A DNA stretch of 64,000 nt from an uncultured Oscillospiraceae bacterium (GCA_900543705.1 UQSL01000004.1:1-64000); one strand, 5' to 3'; shown: positions 1 through 9,028, counted from the stretch's first letter. Notes: generated by a model from the sequence alone, not told the origin. Program-made: numbers and translations.

Positions 1-63
1 ACTTGCATGTGTTAGGCGCGCCGCCAGCGTTCGTCCTGAGCCAGGATCAAACTCTCTATAGTA
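1..63 (-). rRNA. rrs: 16S ribosomal RNA, 5' end only (truncated by window edge)
   Basis: Read on the minus strand, this segment carries the universal 16S start AGAGTTTGATCCTGGCTCAG followed by the conserved run up to AACACATGCAAGT. Only about 60 nt of the 5' domain are present; the rest lies to the left of the window. The mature end is placed about 7 nt upstream of AGAGTTTG by analogy with E. coli numbering, so it is uncertain by a few bases. The gene points away from the origin, as rRNA operons normally do. Confidence 0.97.
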
Positions 64-240
64 TGGTATTAAAACGCTCTCGCGGTTTAACCAAAAGAAA
101 ATTTATCCGCTCTTCGCGAATCACTAACGTCTTGTTAGTACGAATGTCACTTTCGTGACACCCAAAGAAATTTACAAGGGTTTGTACTTGTTTAGCATTG
201 TTTAATTTTCAAGGTCCCGTGCTTCCGTTGAAGCTTTTCT
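64..240 (-). promoter_or_regulatory. 16S rRNA leader with boxA-like antitermination sequence
   Basis: This untranslated leader lies between the nearest promoter and 16S. On the minus strand it contains CTTGAAAATTAAACA near 200-214. This resembles the boxA-type sequence found ahead of Firmicute rRNA genes, where NusB/S10-dependent antitermination complexes load. It also holds a short perfect hairpin, GTGTCAC/GTGACA, around 145-161. The boxA assignment rests on similarity by eye. Confidence 0.55.
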
Positions 241-269
241 ATTATATCACACCGTCTCCCCTCTGTCAA
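241..269 (-). promoter_or_regulatory. rRNA promoter P1 (proximal)
   Basis: On the minus strand, TTGACA (264-269) and TATAAT (241-246) are exact sigma-A consensus boxes separated by 17 bp. It is the closest of three promoters reading into the 16S gene. An exact match at both hexamers with optimal spacing is typical of very strong rRNA promoters. Confidence 0.88.
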
Positions 270-339
270 CATCTTTTTTTGACGTTTTTCTCAGGAAGTC
301 CTGCCTGTGATTCCAGCCGCTTCAAACGGCAGCCTTGCT

Positions 340-368
340 ATCTTATCACATCTCCACTCCTCTGTCAA
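340..368 (-). promoter_or_regulatory. rRNA promoter P2 (middle)
   Basis: On the minus strand, TTGACA (363-368) and TAAGAT (340-345) are separated by 17 bp. The spacer is nearly the same as in P1: both read GAGG-GAG--GTGA, ending in GTGA just before the -10 box. This suggests the promoter units arose by duplication. It lies 99 bp upstream of P1. Confidence 0.82.
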
Positions 369-442
369 CACTTTTTTATTAGGTTTTCAAAATGGGAGGT
401 GATTTTACTGGGAAATGGCCCAGTCTTTCGGACAGCTTGTTT

Positions 443-471
443 ATATTATCACACCTTTTCTCCTTCGTCAA
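443..471 (-). promoter_or_regulatory. rRNA promoter P3 (distal)
   Basis: On the minus strand, TTGACG (466-471) and TAATAT (443-448) are separated by 17 bp. The spacer ends in GGTGTGA like P1. It lies 103 bp upstream of P2 and completes a ladder of three tandem sigma-A promoters. It is the weakest by match, with one mismatch in each box. Confidence 0.78.
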
Positions 472-558
472 CCCTTTTTCGACTTTTTTCTCACTACTTT
501 TTTCTACTTGCAGCAATTTCTCCCTCCCTTAATTCCTGCTCGTATTCTTTTAAAGGCA

Positions 559-909
559 TTAAATCCCGATTTCTTCTATCCTTTGGATAATTCGGTCGTC
601 AATCAACGGGTCGTTGTGCTCATTGATTTTTAGTCCTGCCTTTAACAGCCGATCCCTCGTAATCCGCTGGGCCTGGGAAAAGAGGGCCTCCTGTTTTGTC
701 TCTCCTTCTTTTAAAGGATAATTGTCGATTGTCTTTGCCAGGAAATCAACGGTACTGTCGATGACCCAGATGTCGATTTCACACAGTTTTGCGTCTGTAT
801 CCTCAAGTGTATGCTTTATTCTTCTCTCATACAAAATGTCTGTCAGTGTCATAGCGACCAAAAGACCTGCTGCCACAATCATGACAATCCAAACCACATC
901 GACCCACAT
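559..909 (-). CDS. small membrane-anchored protein, LLH-holin-like (uncharacterised)
   Basis: This 116-residue protein has one N-terminal hydrophobic segment (about residues 4-24) and a charged, probably helical tail. The layout, a single TM followed by an acidic/basic helix with QEALFSQAQRITRDRLLKAG, loosely resembles small phage-type holins of the LLH superfamily, but I see no diagnostic motif. The start is supported by AGGAGGGTCCTT immediately upstream. It is divergent from the SleB gene, with 136 bp between them. Function is unknown; the neighbouring wall hydrolase is the only contextual hint. Confidence 0.6.
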   Translation of the reverse strand: MWVDVVWIVMIVAAGLLVAMTLTDILYERRIKHTLEDTDAKLCEIDIWVIDSTVDFLAKTIDNYPLKEGETKQEALFSQAQRITRDRLLKAGLKINEHNDPLIDDRIIQRIEEIGI

Positions 910-1045
910 AAGGACCCTCCTTTTGAGAAAATTCTCCTTTTATTAGGTTATTCTGCAAAAGGAAAAGAGTTCCTGAAAAAAGTGCGGATATTGGCTTCTG
1001 TTCTGGAAAGAATATCTACCATGCCAGATTGGAGGTAAAACAACA

Positions 1046-1732
1046 GTGGAAGATAAAACAATCAAGGTCTTGCGTGTACTCGTCATCATCATGTTAAATG
1101 TCTTTTTAATCGGGCTGGTCTCAAACCTGAGCGGAACCGGTTCGGTAATGACCCTGTCCAAATACGGTTCGCGCGGGGATGAGGTACGCCAAATCCAGAC
1201 AAGGCTCAAGGAACTCGGCTATAATCCAGGGACCATTGACGGAATTTACGGAAAGAATACACAAAATGCGGTCAAGTCCTTCCAGAGAGACAAAGGTCTG
1301 TCCGTAGACGGCATTGCCGGGTCACAAACACTCAAAGCCCTCGGCATTTCTTCCGGCGGTTCAACGAGCGGCGGATATACGGAAAACGACGTCAATCTGC
1401 TCGCACGCATTATCTCCGCAGAGTCAAGGGGAGAGCCCTATTCCGGGCAGGTGGCGGTCGGCGCCGTCATCTTAAATCGTGTGGAACACCCCTCATTCCC
1501 AGATACCATCGCCGGTGTCATCTATCAGCCGGGAGCTTTTACCGCCATCACGGATGGACAGTTCAATGAGCCGGTGGCTGAATCCTCGGTTCGCGCGGCA
1601 AAGGAAGCCCTTGCGGGAAGTGACCCTTCCGGCGGCGCTATCTATTATTATAACCCGGATAAGACCTCCAGCGCGTGGATGCTCGCCCGTCCAGTCATCG
1701 TCCGCATCGGAAAGCACCTCTTTTGTAATTAA
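1046..1732 (+). CDS. sleB: SleB-type spore cortex-lytic / cell wall hydrolase
   Basis: The protein has 228 residues: an N-terminal hydrophobic signal/anchor (about 10-30), a PG_binding_1 repeat (about 35-95; GDEVRQIQTRLKELGY, IDGIYGKNT, SFQ), a Ser/Gly linker, and a C-terminal Hydrolase_2 (SleB/CwlJ) domain. The hydrolase domain shows AESRGE, the likely catalytic Glu, followed by VAVGAVILNRV. SleB enzymes are lytic transglycosylases that act on cortex muramic-delta-lactam during germination. The start is GTG with GGAGGT 9 bp upstream. Its presence suggests a spore former, although homologues also occur as vegetative wall hydrolases. Confidence 0.88.
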   Translation: MEDKTIKVLRVLVIIMLNVFLIGLVSNLSGTGSVMTLSKYGSRGDEVRQIQTRLKELGYNPGTIDGIYGKNTQNAVKSFQRDKGLSVDGIAGSQTLKALGISSGGSTSGGYTENDVNLLARIISAESRGEPYSGQVAVGAVILNRVEHPSFPDTIAGVIYQPGAFTAITDGQFNEPVAESSVRAAKEALAGSDPSGGAIYYYNPDKTSSAWMLARPVIVRIGKHLFCN

Positions 1733-1836
1733 ACAGAAAGTCTGTTCTGTTGTTTCATTGATAAATCAGGTAGAAATGCGGCCAAAGCCGCCCGGCAAGC
1801 AGGAGAAGCTCTACCAATGTTCCTTTCTAGCCCGGT

Positions 1837-3126
1837 TCACCATATAAACACCCTTTCGATTTTCTCCGCAAAAAGATGACCCACGCTTTTCCGCTCCATC
1901 AGCCCGGTGCGGTCCGGCCGTACCTCATAGCCATCACGGACAAGACGCGCACAAACCGAGTTCTCCCCGTCAAAGAGGTCGCGCCCTGCATGAAAGCCCA
2001 CGAGCATCAGCAAAGGAACCACCCGCACCGGGCTCTCCCTAGACAGAGATGGGAGTGGCTCTCCAATGAAAATTAGCTCCTCTCCTGCACGCAGAGGCGC
2101 ACGCAGAACCGTTTGAATCCCACTTTCAAATCCATGACAGGTATAGAGCATCTGCTCCTGACCTGCCTCTTGTTCCCGCAAGGCGGAAAACAGCTTCCCT
2201 GCATCCTCCGCGTCTTTCACCAAAGGCTCCCCGATTGAAGTGCAAAGCTTCGGGTACTCCTGCGCACAGCGGATTATCTGCTGATAGTATCTGCCTGCTG
2301 TGAATAGAATCGGTTGAAGGAATACACTCCGAACTCCCAGTATGCTCAGCAGCCGCAGCATTTCGCCAAGCAGCAGCAAATGAATCCCTCTGGTTAAAAG
2401 CTTTTCCCGCATCTTACCGCTTAGACATACCGCGCAGACGGGAACGTGTGGATGACGGCTCTCGATCTCCCTGGAAAACGGGAAAATCTGTCCCTCTGCC
2501 GATTTTCTGCTTGCAGTCCCATGCCAAACGGCTAGCAGGACTTTTCCCCGCTCCATTGCACGCACCAAGGCGGAGAGATTCTCCGCCTCTAAGGTTGGCA
2601 ACAGCCCGAGAATCTCCCGTTTTTCCTCTGAGGAAAGGGAAGAGGAGACAATTCTCTCCCGAAGACACGTCAATGCGGGAAGCTTTTGAAGCGCATGCTG
2701 TGAGGAACTCTCGAATCCATCCAAAAGCACCTGATCCAGTGCAGGATAACTCCCGTGGGTCGTGACAGCGGCGGTAACTCCGCCAAACTCCCGGATTCCC
2801 AGACTGTGGAGAATGGCGTCCTCATCCCTGTGGATACTCATAGACAGGATGTTTCGCTCCTTCGCATCACAGACGATGCGGTGGTTAAGCGCCCTGTCGT
2901 CCGTTGCGGCAACCACCAGGAAGATCCCCTGCAAAAAGGATGGCTCATAGCTTCCTGCAATCATTCTCCCGGAAATTTCATCAAACCCATCAAGAAAGGA
3001 AGAGGCGACCGCGGTAATTCTTGCACCCTCCTGTTTCAGCTGCCGCGCTTTACGCAGGGCCTGACGCCCTCCTCCTACAACGAGCACCGCTTTGCCTTTC
3101 AGGGAAAGCTCCGCAATCAGTCCCAT
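1837..3126 (-). CDS. precorrin-2 dehydrogenase / CbiK-type chelatase fusion
   Basis: This is a 429-residue fusion. Residues about 1-150 match the Met8p/CysG-N family: a Rossmann motif VLVVGGGRQALRKARQL, then VVAATDDRALN. This family oxidises precorrin-2 to sirohydrochlorin. Residues about 190-429 match CbiK, the class II chelatase: LLAVWHGTASRKSAEG near the start, TCHG in the middle and VVPLLMLVGFHAGRDL near the end, with the two conserved metal-binding histidines. The product is siroheme or cobalt-sirohydrochlorin, depending on metal. It is the last gene of the hem operon, 3 bp after hemL. The fusion joins two consecutive pathway steps. Confidence 0.85.
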   Translation of the reverse strand: MGLIAELSLKGKAVLVVGGGRQALRKARQLKQEGARITAVASSFLDGFDEISGRMIAGSYEPSFLQGIFLVVAATDDRALNHRIVCDAKERNILSMSIHRDEDAILHSLGIREFGGVTAAVTTHGSYPALDQVLLDGFESSSQHALQKLPALTCLRERIVSSSLSSEEKREILGLLPTLEAENLSALVRAMERGKVLLAVWHGTASRKSAEGQIFPFSREIESRHPHVPVCAVCLSGKMREKLLTRGIHLLLLGEMLRLLSILGVRSVFLQPILFTAGRYYQQIIRCAQEYPKLCTSIGEPLVKDAEDAGKLFSALREQEAGQEQMLYTCHGFESGIQTVLRAPLRAGEELIFIGEPLPSLSRESPVRVVPLLMLVGFHAGRDLFDGENSVCARLVRDGYEVRPDRTGLMERKSVGHLFAEKIERVFIW

Positions 3127-3129
3127 GCC

Positions 3130-4422
3130 CTATGCCTCGCATGCAGTCAGGGCATTGTCCATTGCCCGGAGGGTTTTCTCCAAATCCTCTTCTGTGTGGA
3201 CAGCGCTGACAAACATCGCCTCAAACTGGGAAGGAGCAAGCAGGATTCCCTGCTCCAGCATACTCTGGAAATATTTTAAAAACTTGTTCGTGTCACAGGT
3301 CTTAACATCGTCATAACTAGAGATTTCCTGCTCGGTAAAGAACAGGCAGAGCAGGGAGCCCACCCGATGGATTTGATAGTGGAGACCATGCTTTACAAGC
3401 AGCTTCCGCATCCCGGCTTCCAGCTTCGCACCGTATTCCTCCACTTTTTTATAGACTTCCCGGTGCTCCTTCAGATAAGTTAAAAGCTTTAACCCCATGA
3501 ACATGGCAAGTGGGTTGCCGGAGAGCGTTCCTGCCTGATAGACCGGTCCTTTTGGGGAAATCATGGACATGATCTCCTTCTTTCCCGCATAGGCGCCGAC
3601 CGGCAGTCCGCTGCCGATAATCTTCCCAAAGCAAACCATATCCGGGCAGACTCCATAGAGCTCCGCCGCGCCTCCAAACGCCACGCGGAATCCGCTGATG
3701 ACCTCGTCAAAGATGAGCACAATGCCATTCTCGTCGCACAGCGTCCTCAGCCCCTGCAAAAAGCCCGGCCGAGGAGCGATAACGCCCATATTGCCCGCAA
3801 TCGGCTCCAAGATAATCGCCGCAATTTCCCCTTTGTTTGCCTGCACCGTCTCCCTCACAGAATCAAGGTCATTATACCGGCAAACTAAGGTGTTTTTCAC
3901 CACACCAACGGGTACGCCGGGACTGGTCGGCATCCCAAAGGTGAGCGCGCCGGAACCCGATTTGACCAGCAGGCAGTCCGAGTGCCCATGATAGCACCCC
4001 TCGAACTTGATGATTTTGTCTTTTCCTGTGTACCCGCGCGCACCCCGGATGGCGCTCATCGTGGCCTCAGTGCCGGAGTTGACCATGCGCACCATCTCGG
4101 CGCTTTTATAGGCCGAGCAGATAAGCTCCGCCATTTCGGTTTCAATCTGAGTAGGCAGGCCATAGCTGATGCCGCGCTCAATAGCTTCCAACGCCCCCTG
4201 CGCCATCATCGGATGGGAGTGGCCGAGCACAAACGGTCCCCAGGAGCAGATATAGTCGATATACTCGTTGCCATCAATATCGACGATAGGGCTGCCCTTC
4301 GCATGGTCGATGAAAATCGGGTCCCCGCCGACGGACTGGAAGGCCCGGACCGGGGAATTCACTCCGCCTGGAATCACTTTGCATGCCTTTTCAAACGCCG
4401 CTTTGGATTTGTCGTGGAACAT
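3130..4422 (-). CDS. hemL: glutamate-1-semialdehyde 2,1-aminomutase
   Basis: This 430-residue class-III PLP aminotransferase has the normal HemL length. The Schiff-base lysine lies in CFGKIIGSGLPVGAYAG, and the early segment CKVIPGGVNSPVRAF is characteristic. It converts glutamate-1-semialdehyde to 5-aminolevulinate, the second step of the C5 route after HemA. It overlaps the hemB stop by 1 bp, indicating translational coupling in the tetrapyrrole operon. Confidence 0.96.
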   Translation of the reverse strand: MFHDKSKAAFEKACKVIPGGVNSPVRAFQSVGGDPIFIDHAKGSPIVDIDGNEYIDYICSWGPFVLGHSHPMMAQGALEAIERGISYGLPTQIETEMAELICSAYKSAEMVRMVNSGTEATMSAIRGARGYTGKDKIIKFEGCYHGHSDCLLVKSGSGALTFGMPTSPGVPVGVVKNTLVCRYNDLDSVRETVQANKGEIAAIILEPIAGNMGVIAPRPGFLQGLRTLCDENGIVLIFDEVISGFRVAFGGAAELYGVCPDMVCFGKIIGSGLPVGAYAGKKEIMSMISPKGPVYQAGTLSGNPLAMFMGLKLLTYLKEHREVYKKVEEYGAKLEAGMRKLLVKHGLHYQIHRVGSLLCLFFTEQEISSYDDVKTCDTNKFLKYFQSMLEQGILLAPSQFEAMFVSAVHTEEDLEKTLRAMDNALTACEA

Positions 4423-5396
4423 TATTCTCCCTCCTTCAGTTTCTTCGCCGCATACAGGGCGAAATAGGTGATGATAAGCTTTGCGCCTGCACGCTTGATG
4501 GCGGTCAGGCTTTCCAAAATCACGGATTCGTTCATCAGCCCCTGCTCCACCGCCGCGCTCAGCATCGCATACTCTCCACTGACATTGTACGCCGCCACCG
4601 GGACGTCAAAGTTGAGCGACGCCTCCTTGATGACGTCGAGATAGGCGAGCGCCGGTTTTACCATGATGATATCCGCGCCCTCTTCAAGATCCGCAGCGAT
4701 TTCCCGGAGCGCCTCCTGTCCGTTTGCACAGTCCATCTGGTAGGCCTTGCGGTCCCCAAAGGAGGGCGCGGAGCCTGCCGCCTCCCGAAACGGCCCGTAA
4801 TAGCTGGAGGCGTACTTGGCGCTGTACCCCATCACCGCTACATTGACAAAGCCCTCTGCATCCAGCGCCGCACGGATGCACTGGATGTGTCCGTCCATCA
4901 TGTCGCTCGGCGCCACCATATCAATACCCGCCCGCGCATAGCTGAGCGCAATTTTATTCAGTACTTCAAGCGTCAGATCATTGACCACATATCCGTGTTC
5001 ATCCAAAATGCCGCAGTGCCCGTGGTCGGTGTACTCGCACATGCACACATCTCCAATGACATAGATATCGGGATTCACCTCTTTTATTTTACGGATGGCG
5101 CGCTGTACTACGCCGTTTTCCTCATAGGCGCTCGAGCCGCAGGCGTCCTTGTGGTCCGGGATTCCAAACAGGATGCAGGAATACACCCCTGCCTGTTCCA
5201 TCTGACGCACCACTTCCGGGAGTGTGTCCACAGAATAATGGAAAATCCCCTTCAACGATGGGATTTCCCGCTTGATTCCTTCCCCCTCCACTACAAAAAT
5301 CGGATATACAAAATCTGAGGCCTGTAAAGTTGTCTCCTGCATCATTTTGCGAATGACCGCGTTTTTGCGCAGTCTTCTTCCACGGTAAAACATCAT
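4422..5396 (-). CDS. hemB: porphobilinogen synthase (5-aminolevulinate dehydratase)
   Basis: This 324-residue cytosolic enzyme condenses two 5-aminolevulinates to porphobilinogen. Both active-site lysines are visible: GYSAKYASSYYGPFR and MVKPALAYLDVI. The segment DVCMCEYTDHGHCG keeps the three cysteines of the zinc site, so this is the zinc-dependent form. The start overlaps the cobA-hemD stop by 4 bp, and the end overlaps hemL by 1 bp. Confidence 0.97.
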   Translation of the reverse strand: MMFYRGRRLRKNAVIRKMMQETTLQASDFVYPIFVVEGEGIKREIPSLKGIFHYSVDTLPEVVRQMEQAGVYSCILFGIPDHKDACGSSAYEENGVVQRAIRKIKEVNPDIYVIGDVCMCEYTDHGHCGILDEHGYVVNDLTLEVLNKIALSYARAGIDMVAPSDMMDGHIQCIRAALDAEGFVNVAVMGYSAKYASSYYGPFREAAGSAPSFGDRKAYQMDCANGQEALREIAADLEEGADIIMVKPALAYLDVIKEASLNFDVPVAAYNVSGEYAMLSAAVEQGLMNESVILESLTAIKRAGAKLIITYFALYAAKKLKEGE

Positions 5397-6859
5397 TCAT
5401 TTCCTCCCGCTGTCACTGCCTGTGCAAGCGACTCCAACGTCGCCTGCTCTGATTGTACCGGCATGATGCCGTATCTTTTTAGCGTCTCGCTTGTCTTCTC
5501 TCCGATGGAAAAGCACCGGCAGCTCCGCATAGCCTCTGTTCCAAGTGCCTTTGCCACTGCCTGAACGGCAGAGGAGCAGGAAAACACCATATCCGTAAAA
5601 CAAGTTTCCCCCGCCCGCTCCCGAATCTGCTCAGAATCCACCGGACAGTTCTCATATACTTCCAACGTCCGCACCTTTAAGGCTGGGAAACAGTCCTCCA
5701 GGTGCCCGCGCACTTTTACTAGCAGGACCTCTTTTCCGAAAAATCCTGCTTCCCGCAGGGTTTCACACAGCGCGACGCTGTGAAATACCTGTGGGATCAA
5801 GTCAGCCTTTACGCCAAATTGCAAAAGCTGGTTCGCCGTCCCGCTTCCCACTGCGGCAACTGTGATTCCTGAAAGAGAACGGGTATCCAGGCCCAGGGCG
5901 AAAAGCTGGCGGAAAAAGGCGTCCACCCCGTGCTTGCTGGAAAAGGCAAGGCATTTGACACCCTCAAGCATATCCTGTCTCAAGGCACCGGGGATTTCGC
6001 AAATCTCCCCCGTGCACACCTCAGTGACCCTCGCGCCGAGTGCCTCAAACTGCTCTGCGAGCATGGAGGCCCCCCTTCCCGGGTGTGGGAGCAGGATTCT
6101 CCTGCCAAAGAGCGGCAGGGGTTCCAAAAAATTTAGCTTTTCCCGCATCGCCGCCACCGCCCCTACCACAATCAGCGCCGGGGAAGAAAGCGGATGACGT
6201 TTCACCGCCTCTTCCAGCTCTCCTAGCCGGGCCGCTACCGTATCCTGAGAGGAAAGCGTCGCGTGGGAGATAACCGCCGCCGGCGTCTGTGGGGACATCC
6301 CCGCCTCTAACAGCCGCCGGGTAATTTCCCCGAGCTTTGACAGGCCCATCAAAAAGACAAGCGTCTCTTCCGAACGGGCCATGGATGCAAAGTCCAAGTC
6401 GGTGAGCTTATCATCTTTGTCATGGGCTGTTACGACCCGAAACCCATGTGCCGTCCCTCTGTGTGTGATAGGGATTCCCGCATAGGCAAGTCCCGCAATG
6501 CTCGAACTGATTCCCGGCACTACCTCAAACTTCACACCATGCCCGAGCAGATACAGCCCCTCTTCTCCGCCGCGCCCAAAGACATAGACGTCTCCGCCTT
6601 TCAGTCGCACCACCGTTTCATATTCTGAAGCACAGCGGACGAGCAGGGAATTGATCTCCTCCTGCTTCATGGTGTGCCTGCTTGCCGCCTTGCCGACATA
6701 GACCATGTTGCAGCCTGGTTTCGCAAAGGAAAGCAGACGGGGATTTGCAAGCCGGTCATAGACAATGCAGTCCGCCTTTTCAAGCAGATGCCGTCCCTTC
6801 ACCGTAATGAGTCCCGGGTCCCCCGGGCCTGCGCCGACTAAAAAAACCTTGCCCATCAT
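5393..6859 (-). CDS. cobA-hemD: uroporphyrinogen-III C-methyltransferase / uroporphyrinogen-III synthase fusion
   Basis: The protein has 488 residues. The N-terminal half (about 1-245) is a SAM-dependent SUMT: VFLVGAGPGDPGLITVKG, ADCIVYDRL, RLKGGDVYVFGRGGEE, VVPGISS and GIPITHRG. The C-terminal half (about 250-488) is a diverged HemD: RRILLPHPGRG, VTEVCTGEI, FSSKHGVDAFF, VAAVGSGTANQL and VFSCSSAVQA. It closes hydroxymethylbilane to uro'gen III and then methylates it to precorrin-2, which commits flux to siroheme/corrinoids. The CobA-HemD fusion is common in Firmicutes. It overlaps both neighbours by 4 bp. Confidence 0.95.
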   Translation of the reverse strand: MMGKVFLVGAGPGDPGLITVKGRHLLEKADCIVYDRLANPRLLSFAKPGCNMVYVGKAASRHTMKQEEINSLLVRCASEYETVVRLKGGDVYVFGRGGEEGLYLLGHGVKFEVVPGISSSIAGLAYAGIPITHRGTAHGFRVVTAHDKDDKLTDLDFASMARSEETLVFLMGLSKLGEITRRLLEAGMSPQTPAAVISHATLSSQDTVAARLGELEEAVKRHPLSSPALIVVGAVAAMREKLNFLEPLPLFGRRILLPHPGRGASMLAEQFEALGARVTEVCTGEICEIPGALRQDMLEGVKCLAFSSKHGVDAFFRQLFALGLDTRSLSGITVAAVGSGTANQLLQFGVKADLIPQVFHSVALCETLREAGFFGKEVLLVKVRGHLEDCFPALKVRTLEVYENCPVDSEQIRERAGETCFTDMVFSCSSAVQAVAKALGTEAMRSCRCFSIGEKTSETLKRYGIMPVQSEQATLESLAQAVTAGGNE

Positions 6860-7752
6860 CCGTCCACCTCGTCTTTTAACCGCTGTGCCAGCATTCCGGC
6901 AAGCGCCCTGAACTCCTCTGCCCTTCCGCAGATGGTATCCCGTTTGATACGGCGGCCGTCCTCTGCTCCATAAAAGGCGGTCAGGGACAGTTTCCCCTCC
7001 CGCTCATAGGCGCAGGCTCCGGCAGGGGTATGGCATCCGCCGCCAATTTCCTGCAAAAAGGCCCGTTCCGCCTGCACCTCCACCTCTGCCTGTTCGTCAC
7101 ACAGGGAATCCAGCATTTCTCTCAGCGCCGTATCCCCTTCTCGAATCTCCAGCGCCAAAGACCCCTGCGCGCAGGCAGGAGCCATTTCCTCCACCGGGTC
7201 AAGATACTGGGTGATGACAACCTCCATGTTTAGTCGGTGCAGTCCCGCCGCGGCGAGGACAAGCCCATCGATTTCCTCTTCCCACATCTTTTTCAGGCGG
7301 GTATCTATGTTGCCCCTGATTCCCACAAACTGCAAATCCGGGCGAAGGGCCTTCAGTTGATAAATTCTCCTCTTGCTCCCCGTTGCAAGCACCGCGCCCT
7401 GCGGCAATTCTGACAAAGAATGCGCATGTTTTAATACGAGTGCATCCCGCCGGTCTGCACGGGGCCATGTTTTGGTAAAGGAAAGCCCTTCAGCCGGCTC
7501 ACTCGGCATATCCTTCATGCTGTGAACGCCCAGGTCCACAGTTCCGTCCAGGATTTTCTGCTCAATTTCCTTTACAAACAACCCCTTGCCGCCAATTTGG
7601 TCGAGCGCCGTGTGCTGAATCAAATCTCCCTTGGTCTTAATTACGACCAACTCAAAGCTATGCTGCGGATACTGCCGCTCAAGCCGCTGCCGTACCCAAT
7701 TTGTCTGGACAAGCGCCAGCTTGGAGCCCCTGGTGCCGAGCTTAATGTGCAT
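6856..7752 (-). CDS. hemC: hydroxymethylbilane synthase (porphobilinogen deaminase)
   Basis: This protein of 298 residues starts at MHIKLGTRGSKLALVQTN. An upstream in-frame ATG exists, but AAGGAGGAAGG precedes this start and the fold begins here. The dipyrromethane cofactor cysteine is in GGGCHTPAGA. It polymerises four porphobilinogens into hydroxymethylbilane. It overlaps the end of hemA by 11 bp and cobA-hemD by 4 bp. Confidence 0.96.
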   Translation of the reverse strand: MHIKLGTRGSKLALVQTNWVRQRLERQYPQHSFELVVIKTKGDLIQHTALDQIGGKGLFVKEIEQKILDGTVDLGVHSMKDMPSEPAEGLSFTKTWPRADRRDALVLKHAHSLSELPQGAVLATGSKRRIYQLKALRPDLQFVGIRGNIDTRLKKMWEEEIDGLVLAAAGLHRLNMEVVITQYLDPVEEMAPACAQGSLALEIREGDTALREMLDSLCDEQAEVEVQAERAFLQEIGGGCHTPAGACAYEREGKLSLTAFYGAEDGRRIKRDTICGRAEEFRALAGMLAQRLKDEVDG

Positions 7753-8995
7753 GGCGTCCTTCCTCCTTCTGAGAAAATAGTGCGCAGACGACTTCCCCGT
7801 ATTTGTTCTGATCGTGTTCGTCGTCAAGTTCCTTGAGGGCCAGAATCGGCTCCCGAATCAGCCGTTTCATGCCCGCATGCAGGATTTTTCGCACGGCTCG
7901 TTTTTCATGGTCGTTTAAATCAAGTTTCTGAACCAGCATTTCGTAGGTATCCTGCTCTACAGTTTCACACCGGCTCTGCAAAGATTCAATCGCGGGGTCT
8001 ACCCTGCTCGCCGCAAGCCAATGTAAGGTTTCTTTAGCATACTGGGAAGCCATCCCTCTGCCCTGTTCCACCAGATGCTCCCGCTCTTTACGATTTTCCC
8101 GGGCAATGGTGCGCAGGGAATCAATATCGAACACCTCTGCAAATTCCTCGCGCGAGAGCGCGGGGTCAATGTCTCTTGGCGTTGCAAGGTCCAGCAGATA
8201 CAGCGGCTTTTCCCTCTTTCCCACCCGTTCTTTTCGGATGACCAGGTGAGGAGAGGACGTCGCACTGACAATTATGTCGCACTCCCCCATGACCGAGTAA
8301 CGCTCTGCGAATGGCAGAACTTCTACGCGGTCGTCTCCTTCTTTGAGTGCAAGGGCGTGTTCCATGCTGCGGTTGCACAGATAAATCCTCTTAACCTGCA
8401 TGTCCTTTAAATAGGTCAGCGCCAGGGCAGCCATCTTCCCGCTTCCAATCACGAGCGCCGTCTTGCCCACGGTCTCGCAGGCGTTTGCCAGGAGCTTCAT
8501 GCCGATATAGCAGATGGAAAGCGGATGCTCGCTGATTTTAAGCTCCGTTTTAATTTTCTTCGCACAGGAAATGGCATCAAGAAAGATGCGGTTCATTTGC
8601 TTGCCGCAGCAGCCGATTTGCCTGGAAAAGTCGAGAGCCTCCTGTACCTGGCCCAATATCTGATCCTCCCCGATGACCAGGGAGTCAAGCCCCGCAGCCA
8701 CGGTAAACAGGTAACGGACCGCTTCCTCCCTCTGCTTTTCAAACAGAAAATGCCCTAATTCCGGGTCGCCGCACTCTAAAAGATACTGGCGGCGTATTTT
8801 CTCCCCGTCCTCCGGTTTTGTATATATATAGTATACCTCGCTTCGGTTGCAGGTAGATAACACGACCGCCTGTTCCATTCCCTGCTCTCTGAGACGGTCA
8901 TAGAATTCAATTTTTTTGGAATCGGTGAAGGCGGCCTTATCCCGTACCTCAATCGGCGCCTGCTTGTAACTGATTCCGATTACCCCAAACTGCAT
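7742..8995 (-). CDS. hemA: glutamyl-tRNA reductase
   Basis: This 417-residue protein starts at MQFGVIGISYKQAP. A longer ORF exists, but AAAGGACGG lies just ahead of this ATG and homologues begin here. It has the catalytic cysteine in LSTCNRSEVYYI, the signature GLDSLVIGEDQILGQV, and an NADPH Rossmann segment, ALVIGSGKMA. It reduces Glu-tRNA(Glu) to glutamate-1-semialdehyde, the first committed step of the C5 pathway. It is the first gene of the operon and has its own sigma-A promoter at 9029-9057. Confidence 0.96.
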   Translation of the reverse strand: MQFGVIGISYKQAPIEVRDKAAFTDSKKIEFYDRLREQGMEQAVVLSTCNRSEVYYIYTKPEDGEKIRRQYLLECGDPELGHFLFEKQREEAVRYLFTVAAGLDSLVIGEDQILGQVQEALDFSRQIGCCGKQMNRIFLDAISCAKKIKTELKISEHPLSICYIGMKLLANACETVGKTALVIGSGKMAALALTYLKDMQVKRIYLCNRSMEHALALKEGDDRVEVLPFAERYSVMGECDIIVSATSSPHLVIRKERVGKREKPLYLLDLATPRDIDPALSREEFAEVFDIDSLRTIARENRKEREHLVEQGRGMASQYAKETLHWLAASRVDPAIESLQSRCETVEQDTYEMLVQKLDLNDHEKRAVRKILHAGMKRLIREPILALKELDDEHDQNKYGEVVCALFSQKEEGRHAH

Positions 8996-9028
8996 GGCAC
9001 TCCGTCCTTTCTTTTTCTTGCACTTTTT

